Shown here in pieces: positions 1 through 10,800 of a stretch of DNA of 41,923 nt (the stretch's first letter is position 1; each line of letters opens with the position of its first letter). The stretch is taken from positions 1-41,923 of the forward strand of contig JAAMXY010000681.1 of assembly GCA_019677205.1 (NCBI GenBank), in the 5' to 3' direction. The notes under the pieces are model-generated. The model was not told where the DNA came from, did no database searches, and saw only the letters and a list, made by a program, of their open reading frames with translations. Source of the stretch: Pinguiococcus pyrenoidosus (taxonomy: Eukaryota; Sar; Pinguiophyceae; Pinguiochrysidales; Pinguiochrysidaceae). Position numbers and translations under genes: made by a program.

Positions 1-227
1 CAGTCGCACACACAGGTGCGCACGAGGGCTTCTGCGCCTGTGCTACAGCCGATCTCGGGCGAATCGTGGATTCGGCCAAATCGCGGAAACCTCTGTTGTT
101 TCCATCCTTCAGCGCCGAGGCGGGAGTGCCGAAGTGCTCAGCCAGTCACGTCCACCACCCCTTGTGAGTGCTGTTCCAGAGCGGGAGAACAGGCCGCGGA
201 GTGCGCCGGCGCTGCGCCGACTTGGAC

Positions 228-818
228 ATGCCTTTGCGCCAGTGGTTTCCGAATCAGCCGCTCGTGCTGCTCCGAGGTGAGGCATTGCCGCGCGGACGCG
301 GCGGTCTCGTGGCGCGCTGACGGGGGTCTCCTCAGCGCCGTGCCGGCGGACGATGACGGCGGAGTTTAAAGTCGCGCGCAACATGGCCAAGCCCGACATC
401 AAAGAGTACCTGCAGAAGGTTTGTCGCGGCTTGTCGGGCGCTTGGCTCGGGCTCTGGACGGGAGAAGTGACAAAACCGCGCGACCGCAGATCTACAGGAT
501 TCCCGTGGTGCGCGTGGCCACCGCCAACATGACTGGCAAGACGCGGCGCATCGTCGATTACCGGGGCAAGCAGCACTCCATCAAGCGGCCAGACTACAAG
601 AAGGTGCGTGCGTGCTGGCCAAGATCAGAGCTAGCGCAAGGCGGCGGCCTGACCCCCGGCGCTCGACTTGGCTTGGAACGTGGCCGCAGGCGTGGGTGCA
701 GATCGAGACGGTGCCAGAGGAGCACTTTGCTCTCTTTGAGCAGTGGAACGAGGAGCGGGACAAGATCGTCGCGGCCTCCGCGAGGGACCTCGGCATCCGG
801 CGAATAGATGGGCACTAG
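228..818 (+). CDS. Mitochondrial large-subunit ribosomal protein uL23m
   Basis: Four exons (228-276, 336-418, 490-603, 690-818) join to 375 nt, 124 aa, with GT-AG introns of 59, 71 and 86 nt. The product starts MPLRQWFPNQPLVLLR, followed by KVARNMAKPDIKEYLQKIY, VPVVRV-like and IKRPDYKKAWVQI segments, in the order typical of mitochondrial L23: the WFPN strand, the N-M-x-K-x-D-I-x-x-Y-L helix, then the K-K-x-D-Y-K strand. uL23 binds 23S-type rRNA near the exit tunnel, so the site of action is the mitochondrial matrix. The acceptor at 689 is chosen over 701 because it restores AWVQI after YKK. The ATG at 228 gives the conserved WFPN start. No separate presequence is evident. Stop is TAG at 816-818. 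The preceding 227 bases show no supportable gene. Confidence 0.88.
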
Positions 819-855
819 CGGCAGAGAGCTTTCGACCTCCAAAGACAAACAAAGT

Positions 856-945
856 ATGATGGTAGAGCGCGCGTCGCGTGCACTGGCCGGGCTCCTGGCC
901 GGGGTCGTCTTGATCATCGCGCTAGTTCGAACTCGCCACTGGTAA
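856..945 (+). CDS. Possible 29-aa single-pass membrane microprotein (doubtful)
   Basis: A short ORF with two adjacent ATGs (856, 859) ends at TAA 943-945. It encodes a basic start, a continuous hydrophobic stretch (LAGLLAGVVLIIALV) and a basic end (RTRHW), the shape of a minimal membrane anchor. It lies just downstream of the uL23m stop and overlaps, antisense, the last codons of the cyclo-ligase gene. GC-rich reverse-complement bias can create such ORFs by chance. No splice or promoter evidence supports it. Confidence 0.12.
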   Translation: MMVERASRALAGLLAGVVLIIALVRTRHW

Positions 946-1769
946 AACTCTCCTCCGGCGTGACCACCGCGTCCAACACTTGGTCGTGCTCTTCCGTGGG
1001 GATCTCTTCTACCAGCTGGAAGTCAAGGCCCACGCCGATCTTGAGCGGCGGAGGCAGCTCCAGCGCCGCCCTCGCGTCCGTCAAGCTTTGCAGAAACGTA
1101 TCGTAGTAGCCCTTGCCGTGCCCCAGTCTTCGGCACTTCCGGTCAAAGGCGACCCCAGGCACCACAACTACGTCCAGCAGGGGCGCCAATCTACCCAAGA
1201 GCTGCTCCCGATCGACATCCGGCTCCACGACGGGCTCCGGGATGTTCCACCGGTTCCGCGGGAAGCTGCGGATCTCCTCAAATCCCCCTGCGAATCGCGC
1301 TGCCTTAGATGGACGGCATCCTCGGCCGATCAGTTCCCCTGCGTCGACTTCAAGCGCAAGGCTCACCTGTGATGGGAACCATGAGCATGTCAAAGCGCTC
1401 TCGCCCGGTCACTTTCGGAACGCACACAAGTCTCTCTTTCTCGTCCGCCTGCGCTTCTTCAAGCGTGGCGGCGTCGTATCGCTCTGAGAACAAGCCCTCC
1501 AGCAGCTCCCGCGTCTGCAGCTCCTTCGGCATGCTCAGGTACGCGCAGACGCCCCGCGCGCGCCTCACCGCTTCCAACTCCAGCACCTTGTGACAGACCA
1601 CCGCGCTGAGCTCGCCGATGGCCACCTCGCTGCTCTCCGCGAAAGCGCTGCGGATGGACTTCCGCAGCGCCGCCTTCTGCTGCAGCAGCTCTGCTGCGAG
1701 AGCCATGCCGTCCACGCGGCCAAACGCTCCCGCGACGGCGAGCGAAGCGCACAGCGCAGTGCGTCGCAT
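914..1769 (-). CDS. 5-formyltetrahydrofolate cyclo-ligase (MTHFS)
   Basis: Two exons (1769-1367 and 1287-914 on the minus strand) are separated by a 79-nt GT-AG intron and join to 777 nt, 258 aa. The enzyme converts 5-formyl-THF plus ATP to 5,10-methenyl-THF in one-carbon metabolism. Evidence is the N-terminal K-x-x-L-R-K-x-I-R helix (QQKAALRKSIR), the middle W-N-I-P-E-P segment (RNRWNIPEPV) and the family signature GHGKGYYDTFL preceded by VVPGVAFD. An internal ATG at 1706 gives a 237-aa form (MALAAELLQQ) closer to the usual family length. The extra 21 residues (MRRTALCASL...) are basic and hydroxylated enough to be an organelle leader. The gene is convergent with uL23m, with only 95 bp between stops. 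Confidence 0.9.
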
Positions 1770-2222
1770 CGGAGGTTCCTCCCAATCCTCCGCCGCCGAA
1801 AGGCGTTACGTAATTTTGAAATTGTATAGTGTTGAACATTCGCTGAGGAAAAAGATCCGATCACTGGATATTTTGAAGCGCAAAGCACACCTGGAGGCGG
1901 TTGGAACCCGGGGTTTCACCCCGTTCAAAGGGCCCAACTCCGGGAAGCGGTCACATGCATCTCGTATAGATCCCCCGCGTATATCTGCGTCCGTCGCCTC
2001 TCTATTTACCTTCAACTCAAGATCAGCGAGGACGTGCCGGGTGGAACAAGTTGAATCGCTCCCAGGTCACCATTTCAGAATCATCTTAAATTTATCGTAT
2101 TATTCAGACGAGAGATACGATACTACAAAATTTGAAACGAACGCAGGAACTGCGCCGTCCGTGTCGCAAGACTCCGGGCGGGCGGCTCCGCGCCACTTGT
2201 ATCTCCAGTCCAAGACGCCACC
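1770..2222. promoter_or_regulatory. Divergent intergenic region, AT-richer than genes
   Basis: This 453-bp spacer separates the start of the cyclo-ligase gene (minus) from the start of the SAP-like protein gene (plus), so it should hold both promoters. Composition falls sharply toward A+T around 1805-1850 and 2085-2140. No convincing TATA box or named operator could be assigned. Open frames crossing it look like chance. Confidence 0.4.
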
Positions 2223-4573
2223 ATGCGCGTCACTGCGGTGCTTGCGGTCCTGGGCGTCTGGCTGCCATGCGTAAGTGTCTCGCTCTCCGCCTGCGTGCGC
2301 TCCAGCAGTCCGAATTCTGAAGTGCGTGTTGTGCTGCCATTGTACAGGGCTTCGCGTGGTATCTCAGCAACGCCGGCGTGATGAAAACCGTCGCCAAGGG
2401 CGTCCTGAGCTCCGCAGTCGCCTTCCAGACCCTCAACGTGGCAGACACCGACTGGTCCAGGCTGGAAGAGCGCTTGCTTGCGCCGACTCCCCCAGTGGAA
2501 CTGGACGCACCCAAAGCGAAGGAGAGCGCCGTCCCCCTGCCGACAGCGCCGGAGCCTCCGGCGGCCAAAGAGGTCCCTCCCCCTCCGGACGCGCCTGCCG
2601 CCCCCAGTGTGGCGCAGGTGGCGCAGGTGGCGCAGGGCAATGCGGAGGAAGACGCTGCGAAGCCGCCGCCGCCGCCCAGACTTGCAACTTCCAGGCCCGC
2701 AGAGCCCGTGAAGACGGAGCAGACGCGCGTGGATGGGCCGCCCAAGCGAGAAGTCACGAGCATGGAAGCGCTCGCGATCAAGATGGGACTTGAGCTGGAC
2801 GACGGAGCGCCGTCCGCTCTCCTGGGCGGGCTAAGGTACTTGAGAGGATGTTGAAGACGAGCTGATCCCAACCTCCAACTCCAACTCAAAGCATCAAACG
2901 ATGAATGCCGCAGGAAGAAAGCGTCGGAGCAGTTGTCCACGATGCGAGATGGCCTTCAAGTCCCCGAGGGTGGGTCCCTTGAGCGGTTCTTCCCCATTCC
3001 CAAGCAGACGGAAGCCCAAGAGTTCGGTACGTTCGTCGGACGGCTGCAAAACACGGCCTCGGACGTTTTGGGGTGTTCCGTTGTTGCCTTTTCCTTGCTT
3101 TTTGCATTTGGCTTGCTGGACGAAGGTGCGGATGCCGGTGCTGATGCGGCTCCCAAAACATTGGTACAGGGGAAAGGCTCAGGGACAGCGTCGCCTATCT
3201 CAGTAGCCAGAGCTCCGAAGAGCGGATAGCGACGGTGCTGGCCGCACTCAAGCAGGCGCCGGCCGGCTTCGAGGCGTGGTGGCAGGGTCTCACCCAGGAA
3301 CAAAAGCTGGGCGTCACCAGCGCTGCGGGTGTCGGCCTGTTGATTCTGGGCGGCAGTGCCACCACGGTTGCGGAAGAGGGGGGAGTCCAGAGAGCGGCCG
3401 ACAAGAAGGTCGCGAGGGAACTTGCTGCGAAGCAGAAAGCCGAGGAACTGGCCAAGTCCGAGGAAATGGCCAAGGAGTCTGCCGCAGCCCAGCAGGTTGT
3501 CGTTGAGGACATTCGCGCAAGAGTCGCTGGAACAAGCATCGCGACGATACCCGAGTCCACCTCTACGGAGAGCCTGGCCAAGGTGAGTCGCGGCCTTCGA
3601 GCTCCCCCCTGCCCAGAAGCGGTATTCCCATTCGGCCATACACACGTCTCACTCTCTTGCCATCCGCTCCTCTGGGCAGAGGTTCTACAACGAACAGGTG
3701 GACGAGCTTCACAAGGTCATCGAATCCGTGCAGCAAGAACTGGCTCAGCAGCGGGAGCAGACGGTGCAGGCGCTTGCCGCGCTGCAAGAGGAACGCTCGC
3801 AGCGGGAAGCCCTCTTGATTGAGCTCGAATACCTCAAGAAAGACTTGCTGAGCGCGCGCGTCGACACCGGCTTCAAAGCAGCTGGCACCGTGTCAACGAT
3901 GACGGCAACTCCGATAGTGGAACCAAAGCCAAATGCACCCCTCGGGCCGTTCGCTCAGCTCGTGGAAGAGGCGGCGAAGTTCTCGGGAGAGCCTGGCGTG
4001 CTGGAGGTCGTAGAGCAGCAAGACGCGGGCGCAGAGGCAGCACCGGTTGCCGATGGTGCAAAGGCCGTGAAGCCTGAGACAGCATCGCCAAAGGCAAAGG
4101 AGGAGGTGTATTTGAATGGGTCTGGCCCGTTGGCGCCAGAGAAGGAGGTTCCCGAGGTGGCGGAGGCCGGGCAGGTGGATGCTGCTCCCCCGGCCCCGAA
4201 GGCGGCGAAGGGCAAGGCGAAGAATGCGAAAGCGAAGTCGGCGCCCGCCAAGAAGAAGAGTAAGAAGAGCGAGCCGGAGACGATGGAAGCCGAGGCAGCG
4301 CTGGAAAGAGCTTCCGTGGCGGTGGCAGAGGTGGTTGCTGAGGATTCGAATTCAGTTGTTGTAGAGAGCGACCCCCTCCCGGCGGAACCAATCAGCGAGA
4401 TGGAAGTTGAAGATGATGCATGGAAAGCGCTGCCGCCGTCAAAGATGAAGAGAAAGACGGTGGCGGAGCTGCAGGAGTTCCTTGCCATCCGGGGCATCGA
4501 CACCATCGGGGAGGGGGGCAAGGCGTTGCGCAAACCCGAGTTGCTGGAGCTCGTCGCTGAGTACTTGGCTTAG
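2223..4573 (+). CDS. Leader + membrane + coiled-coil protein with C-terminal SAP-like domain
   Basis: Five exons (2223-2270, 2348-2835, 2914-3026, 3170-3582, 3680-4573) join to 1956 nt, 651 aa, with introns of 77, 78, 143 and 97 nt and every phase matching. The N-terminus (MRVTAVLAVLGVWLPC then GFAWYL) reads as a signal peptide followed by an aromatic residue, as in bipartite plastid leaders of secondary algae. A Pro/Ala-rich stretch follows (about 75-150). About residues 262-284 form a glycine-rich hydrophobic segment (GVTSAAGVGLLILGG), probably membrane-spanning. Lys/Glu/Ala-rich helix (about 290-350) and coiled coil (355-400) come next, then an Ala/Lys-rich basic tract (about 530-555). The last 45 residues (KTVAELQEFLAIRGID ... 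LRKPELLELVAEYLA) resemble a SAP/HeH helix-extension-helix, a fold often binding DNA or RNA. No orthologue is recognised. Plastid or organelle nucleoid anchoring is inference only. Confidence 0.75.
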
Positions 4574-4630
4574 AAATCGCGTGGATGTCTGGTTTGTTGT
4601 GTGCGTCGACGTACGCAAATCTGATGCTCA

Positions 4631-4670
4631 GAGCAGAGCAGAGCAGAGCAGCGCAGAGCAGAGCAGAGCA
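4631..4670. repeat. (GAGCA)8 pentanucleotide microsatellite
   Basis: Eight tandem copies of GAGCA, the fifth carrying one A-to-C change. The array begins 57 bp after the stop of the SAP-like gene and lies in the 249-bp convergent spacer before the CHAT gene's stop, so it is probably in one or both 3' UTRs. Confidence 0.9.
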
Positions 4671-4822
4671 TTCGCTGTGAACTGGAGACTTGGGGCTGTG
4701 GCTCTCCAAAGGATGCATCCTGTCAATATACAAACGGCGTTTCTTGTGTCAAATCGTCGGCCAGTCTGCAGGGCACTCTGCCGGCCCGTTCGCCTCGGGC
4801 TCCATCGGGACGAACCCGTCCC

Positions 4823-7230
4823 TCATGCGTCGTCAAAGATCGGATCTGTCGGCAGGGCATAGCCCGGTCCCGCATACACCTGCGTCCAAAAGCCCGACTC
4901 CTGACGCACGAAGGCTGCCAGCGATGCGTAGTACCTGGTGCCATCTTTGTCGAGCGCGCGCCCGTCATCAAGAATCCGAACCGGAACTTGGTGGATCGCG
5001 CCGTCCTTCTTGAAGCAAACAACAAAATGCCCTGCAAGGCTCTCGGACAGGCGGATCAAGAACGTCCTATCTTCGCAGCCTGTTGTCGTCCGTTAACCAT
5101 TAGGCAGGCAGGCAATCGACAAGAGGCTGCTCGGTCGAGGGAGAGGACCTACCTGACAAAGCTACGGACGCTTCTCCGCCGCTCACGAGGCCGAGGATGG
5201 CATAGGGGTCCCCTGGGGCAGCCCTCCGGGTGGTGCGACGATTCCAGAGCGACTTGTTCACTATCAAGATTCGCAGGAAGTGCGCAAACCAATTGCAGAA
5301 AAACGTGAGGCTCTCGCGATCCAGCGACGGAGCCCGGCCATTCCAGATCTTGGCGCTGCTCCGCAGGAACGTCAAGTCCTGTGGGCTCAGAGGCCGAGTG
5401 CTGATCGCGGTCAAGCTCGTGTACCCTCCGCTGCCGCCGCTTGCTGACTCCCCCTCCAGCCGGACGTAGTTATCGTACCGGCGCTGGACCAGCATGTTGA
5501 ACCGATCCCACCCTTGCTCTTCGCTCCCCCTAGCCACGGTGTCCAAGACCTCGTCGACGAGCTCGTTGAGACTGAATCGCTTGCCAAGGTCCCCTGCATC
5601 TACGCCTTCTACGCTCGAGTTGGTCGCAGGAGTCGCCTGCGGCGGTGCCGGCGGGAAGCTGGGGCCCACGGGAAGCGGAACCACGTTCTCGACGGCGGCG
5701 GCCGTGAGCAGCTCGGACTTGGCGACATGGGCCTTCTCGAGGATCTGGTCGCGATCGTGATAGAGGTGCCTGGAGGCACAGAGATTCGCGATCTTCTCGA
5801 TGAGCGAGGGGTTCCCGTCCGTGGACATGACGACGGGATTGTTCGCCAGCGCCATCTTCCAGTTTCCCTCGTACAGCCCTCCTGTCCCGTCCAGGACTTC
5901 GTCCGTGCCGAGCCCGAGTCGCGGCAGCAGCTTGCTGAAGAGCAGGCCCGCGTCTTGGGCCTTGAGCGGGCCTACGCGCACGATCTTGATGCGGTCCAGA
6001 TCCGGGTGCCGATGCGCCGTGACGATGAGCTTGCTGCCTCTCTCCATCTTCGCCTGCAGGCAGCGCAGGAAGGGGATGAATTGCGCGCCTCGTCGCTCCG
6101 CCCAGAGGTCGCAGTTGTCCAGCAGGACCGCGACGCGACCGGCGGTGCCCTGTACGCTGCTCGCCAGCTTGCTGACGATCCGATCGACGAGCGCGTTCTC
6201 CTCGTACGGCTCCCTCGGGACGCCGAAGGCGTCGCTGAAAGCCGAGACCACGTCCGCATGCCCGTAGAAGTAGTAGCTGCAGTCGATCTGCACGATTTCC
6301 TGGATCTGGGCCCTGGCCGATGCGTAGCGCAGGGCGCAGAGCGCCACCTGCGACTTGCCGATGCCCTGGTAGGTACCCGAGTCCCCGGACACGACGATGG
6401 TGTTCACGTCCGGATTCATGAGGTGACTGTACGCCTCCTGCACCTCCACGGCCCTGCCGATGAACGGGGAGCACACGTTGATCTTTGGCTTCGGCAGCGC
6501 GGCCACTTCGCAGGAGCCACTATCCAGTGGCGTCAGAAGCGTGGCGCGGTTGGCCTCGTCCGCCTCGTTCATGAGGAGGTCAAACTTGCCCGCTTCCAAG
6601 TGGCCGCCGTCCTCATCGCGCACGCGGTCGCGCGCTCTCTCGAAGGCCTCCCGCACCTGAACCCCGCGCACGAGCTCCTGGTAGAAAGTCTGCGCGAAGT
6701 CGCGCGCGGCGATGTCCCCGACCTCGCAAGTGCTGCGCACGTGCACGACGTACTTCACGCCGCCCTCGAAGAACGCTCTGGCCACCGCTTCCGAGCGACA
6801 CGCACTGCAGACCACCACCTCGGGCTTGCAGTCTCGTCGCTGAAGGCGCTCCGTGATGGTCTGCGGCGCCATCAGCTTGGCCAGGCCGTCTTCCTGTGAG
6901 GAGAACCATAGAAGATCCAATGGTTTGAACCAACGTCGCGACAAAAAATGGCGGGAAAGTCGCGGTGCGTCTCACCTCCAGCACCAGGCCTTCGTCCTCC
7001 CCGTGACCTGTGAAGTGCAGGATCCGCGAGTTGAAGGCCAACTGGAACTTCTCGTTGCTGGCGTAGTCCCAAGTGACCCGCAATGCCACTCTCCCTCTCT
7101 GCAGACAGCGAAACAGGTCTTCTCTCTCCTCTTCGTAGCTCAGTTCCTGGAGGGCCTCCAGCGTGCCATCCGCGCGCTTTCGGCACAGAGGCATAGACAC
7201 CAGATGCGCCATTTCCGCGAACTCCGCCAT
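4823..7230 (-). CDS. CHAT protease - STAND NTPase - STAT-type linker-SH2 protein
   Basis: Three exons (7230-6976, 6893-5153, 5079-4823) join to 2253 nt, 750 aa, with introns of 82 and 73 nt. Residues about 8-180 are a CHAT (caspase-HetF-associated) domain: ILHFTGHGEDEG supplies the GHG His76 and VVVCSACRSE supplies Cys117. The first intron falls between these two catalytic motifs. About 225-470 are a STAND/NB-ARC-like NTPase: a P-loop ending GIGKSQVAL (Lys265), a Walker B strand VAVLLDNCD (338-346), a sensor-like GSKLIVTAHRHPDL (371-384) and GNPSLIEKIANL (445-456). After a Pro-rich linker, about 590-750 match a STAT-type linker plus SH2: FFCNWFAHFL, then LWN, AILGLVSGGEA and FLIRLSES, with the phosphotyrosine-binding Arg at 675. 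No TPR, WD40 or LRR repeats are present. The likely role is a cytosolic phosphotyrosine-responsive signalling or cell-death protease switch. Domain calls are strong; the role is inference. Confidence 0.85.
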
Positions 7231-7845
7231 CGTCCGACGCGCGCTTCTCGCCCGAAGGACTTCAGCTCAAAGATGGACTCCGGAAATCCGCCTCCTGTAC
7301 AGCTTTGGAGTGGAAAGAGCGCCTCAGAAGTCGCACCACTCCTTTCTCGAAGGAGATGCGGAGCCGATGGAGTGTGATGCAGGCGATTTGGAATACAGCT
7401 ACGAGACAGACGTGCGGCGCAAAGCGGCGCATCTCGGGCATAGCGGGCTGGCGGCGTCGGAACACGCGTAGTTAGGTCACCCAAAGGGTTTTTGGAGGAC
7501 TAGACCAATGATGCATCGTGACCCGTTGAAGGCTGGCGAACCGTAAGGGTTCTCCGCCGTAGCTAGATATCATTGGACAATGTCGAACAAGTTGGTGGGG
7601 CCATTTTTGGGTATGCTTGCCCATAATTCGCCGTATTTAGATATTCACTTTTCATGAAAGCGAACGGCTCCTTCATGTATAAGTGGCTCAAGGTCCATAG
7701 GCGACGTCACGAACAACGATCCGCCTTAACTTCCCCATCTACGCGATAGGGACTCTCCAGAGTCGATTTCAAAGGCCTTTTTGTTCCAAGAAGCGCAGTT
7801 CTCAAAGAGCCTTTGCGCGACGCCGGAGGGGCGAGAGGCCATCGC
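7231..7845. promoter_or_regulatory. Shared 615-bp divergent promoter region
   Basis: This spacer lies between the start codons of the CHAT-STAND-SH2 gene (leftward) and the giant repeat-protein gene (rightward). It contains an AT-rich patch around 7620-7690, including TATAAG at 7678-7683, about 165 bp before the rightward ATG. That TATA-like match is weak evidence alone. No repeats or palindromes of note were seen. The ORFs that cross it are short and featureless. Confidence 0.35.
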
Positions 7846-10800
7846 ATGACTCTCCTGGCTCTGCTTGGCCTCTGGTGCCTGCTTGCCAAGGCGGCAGGCC
7901 CGCCGCCGCTCCTGCAGGTGCCGCAGGCAGGGCCGATTGCCGAGGACGAAGTGGCGACCATCTCCGGCACCTTGCTGTCCGCCGACGCCGGCCTCGTGGG
8001 CACCACTGCCGAAGCCTTTCTCGAGGTACGTTGCCTATCTCGACTATGGCAGATTCTTGACGAGACTCAAGATCCGCCTGGGATGCTCAGGTGCAGCTGC
8101 GATGCTCCAATGGCAGCCTGCGGCTGCCGCGATGGCAGGGCCTGCGCGTGCGCCAGGGCGACATCCGAAGCTTTTCCAACATACTGGCCTTTCAGGTAGA
8201 GCTCCGTTAGTGCTTGGTGACCCCGAAGGGCGCAGCTGACGTGAGATGGACGTAGGCCAGCGTCGCAGCTGCACGCCGCGCTCTCTTTGATATTGACTAT
8301 CTCGGCGAGCCACACTTTCACGGCCACGATGAAGTGCAGATCAGCGTCAGCCTGGGCTCGGATATCCAGGTCTCCACCTCCAAGACCATCGCTTTGGCTG
8401 TGGCGCCGAGAAATGATCCGCCGCGGCTCCAGCTGGCGCACGACGCCTCGCTTCGTACGGAAGAAGACGCCCCATACGTGTTTGCCTTTGAGCCTTTCTC
8501 CGACGCCGACGCAAATGCCAGTGCAGTTTATGAAATGCAAATAAACGCGACGTCAGGGGTGGTGAGGCTCGACAGAGCTGCTCTGCGACACTTTGCGTCC
8601 ATCAATGTGTCGACGCCGGAGGCACAGTCGTCGCTGGCATTCGAAGCGACTTTCGATGCGATGGCTGCCGCTCTGGATGGACACGTTTCTCTGACCCCCT
8701 TTCCGGATTTTAGCGGTATCGCGACAGTCAACTTTACTGTGACAGAGCTAGGGGCGGCTGAGGCCCAGTCCGTGTCTCTCTGCACCAACATTGAGGTTCG
8801 TGGCCCAGACCAGACTTTGATGCAGCTTCGAAGGGCTTTGCCGGGTCCCTTACCTCTGATGCAACTCTTCTGTGAAGGTGACGCCGAAGGTCGACGTTCC
8901 CCTCCTGCGCGTCCCAGAGCAGCTGAGCTGTGCTCAGGGGAGCCAAATTCAGGTCGACGGTGTTAATACATCCAGCCCAGACACCTCCGCTGTGTACAGC
9001 GTCGACGTCTGCAGCGACGCTGGCAGCGTTGAGGTCAACAAGTTCTTTCGCTCGGACAACTACATCCACTCCCCGCGGTATGGCAGTGTGCGACTCAGCA
9101 GGCCCTCCTCGCATTGCCTAAAGCTGGAAGGCCCGACGCCGTCGCTGAACTTGCTGCTGGCGTCCCTGCGCTACTCGGCGCCGATGGGCACCCGCGGCGA
9201 CACGATCCGATACCTCGTTTGCTTCGACGACTGCGCCATCCGTGTCGATGCCACTACCGAGGTTGTCATTGAGCTTCTGAACTCTCCTCCCACCTTACGA
9301 GTCCGTACGATTCAGTTGAAGGTGCTGGAGGATCAGGAGCTTCGCATGCAGGAGTTGGGCCTGACGCTCGCTGATCCGACCCCCAATGGCCGAGGGCTGC
9401 TGCGCCTTGCCTTCCACGCCAGCAGCGGCGACTTTGTCGCCAGTAATTCGGACGATGCGGAGATTATTCTGCATCAACTGTCCGGCGCTGACGCAGTGGT
9501 CGAGGGCTTACCAGGAGACCTGGAGCGCTACGTGCGGAAGCATCTCGTGTTCCAACCGCCGGTGGACCAAAACGTGCTTTCAATCGGCGTCGTCCAGGTG
9601 ACCGTGCATGCCGGTGACGAAGGCGGCGCCGAGACCGAAGCGAGTGTGAAGCTGGAGATCCTTCCCGTCGACGACCCACCAAGTCTCAGTCTACCCCCAG
9701 AAGCGCAGCGCGAAGTCGTGAAAGAAGACACGGAGGTTAAGCTGATGCGGAGTGGAACCCTGACCCACCCGGACGACGTCGACGGGCCGAAGCGCCTTCG
9801 CTTCGCCGCGACGTGCCGCCACGGGCGCCTCTATTTCACCGAGCCACGAGGTTTCCATTACCTCACGGACACCGGAAGCAACGTGGTTGTCGCCGCAGCA
9901 ACAGCCACCCTTCAAGAGGCTTTTGCAGATGGCATCTTCCGATATCACCCTGATGCGGACTTTGCCGGCCTCGACAAGGTGGACCTGAGTCTCTCCGATG
10001 AGTTCACGACAAGCTCACTGTCGCTCTCGGTAGAAGTGATTGCGGTGAACGACCCGCCGAGAATCGTCCTGCCCGACAGCTTCAGCGTTCAAGGCGACGA
10101 TGAGTTCGTCCGCGTCTCCGGCGTGGCCGTGGAGGATCCTGAGGTCGCTGCGGATCCACGGACGACTGTGAGAGTGGCAATCGCCGCATCCACTGGGCGC
10201 ATCCGAATCGAGGGAAACTCCCACATCGTCTTCGACCTGGGCACAAGTGGCGCCTTCGCGACCAGTCTTGTGGTCACGGGGCCCATCGCGGAAGTGAACC
10301 TGGCGCTTCCCACGCTGGAGTACTCGCCCGCTGCGGATTCTGATGGCGACGGTTTCCTTGCGATCGAGGCGAGCGACCAGGGCGTCTTTGGTGACGGCGG
10401 CGTTCAGAAAACGAGTTCGACTTTAAAGTTCGCCGTCTTGCGGCGTCCCGTGGTCACCAAGGTATCGGCGACGCCTAGCATGAACATCTCCAGCACGGAC
10501 GCCCTGTCCATTGGCATGCTTGGCGTCAGCGTCGCCTCGTCGGAAGATGTCGCAGAGCTGCGTATCGAGTGCAAGAGTTGTGTCCTAAGCTTGGACGCCA
10601 AGAAGAGCTACTTGGCGTCTTCGACCATCATCCTCAAGCAGCCAACCGATACGATGATGAGCATCAAAAGTACGCCCGAGTCGCTGGCCTTTGCGATTGA
10701 GGAGATGATCTTCTACGGGGTCGACACCTCCCCTGATCCCTACCCTGTTTCCGATGTCGTCGTTTTTTCTTTGGGTAGCTCGCAAGCGACCACCGCTGTC

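Noticed and set aside
109-576. 155-codon minus-strand ORF over uL23m
   Set aside because: It crosses the exons and introns of a well-supported gene and has no motif.
2126-2136. 11-mer CAAAATTTGAA, found as its exact reverse complement at 33117-33127
   Set aside because: One pair of AT-rich 11-mers in AT-rich spacers is plausible by chance, and the two sites have no common position relative to genes.
5514-6899. A 461-codon plus-strand ORF antisense to the CHAT-STAND-SH2 gene
   Set aside because: It is Arg/Leu/His-rich, has no recognisable motifs, and mirrors the codon bias of the strongly supported minus-strand exon.
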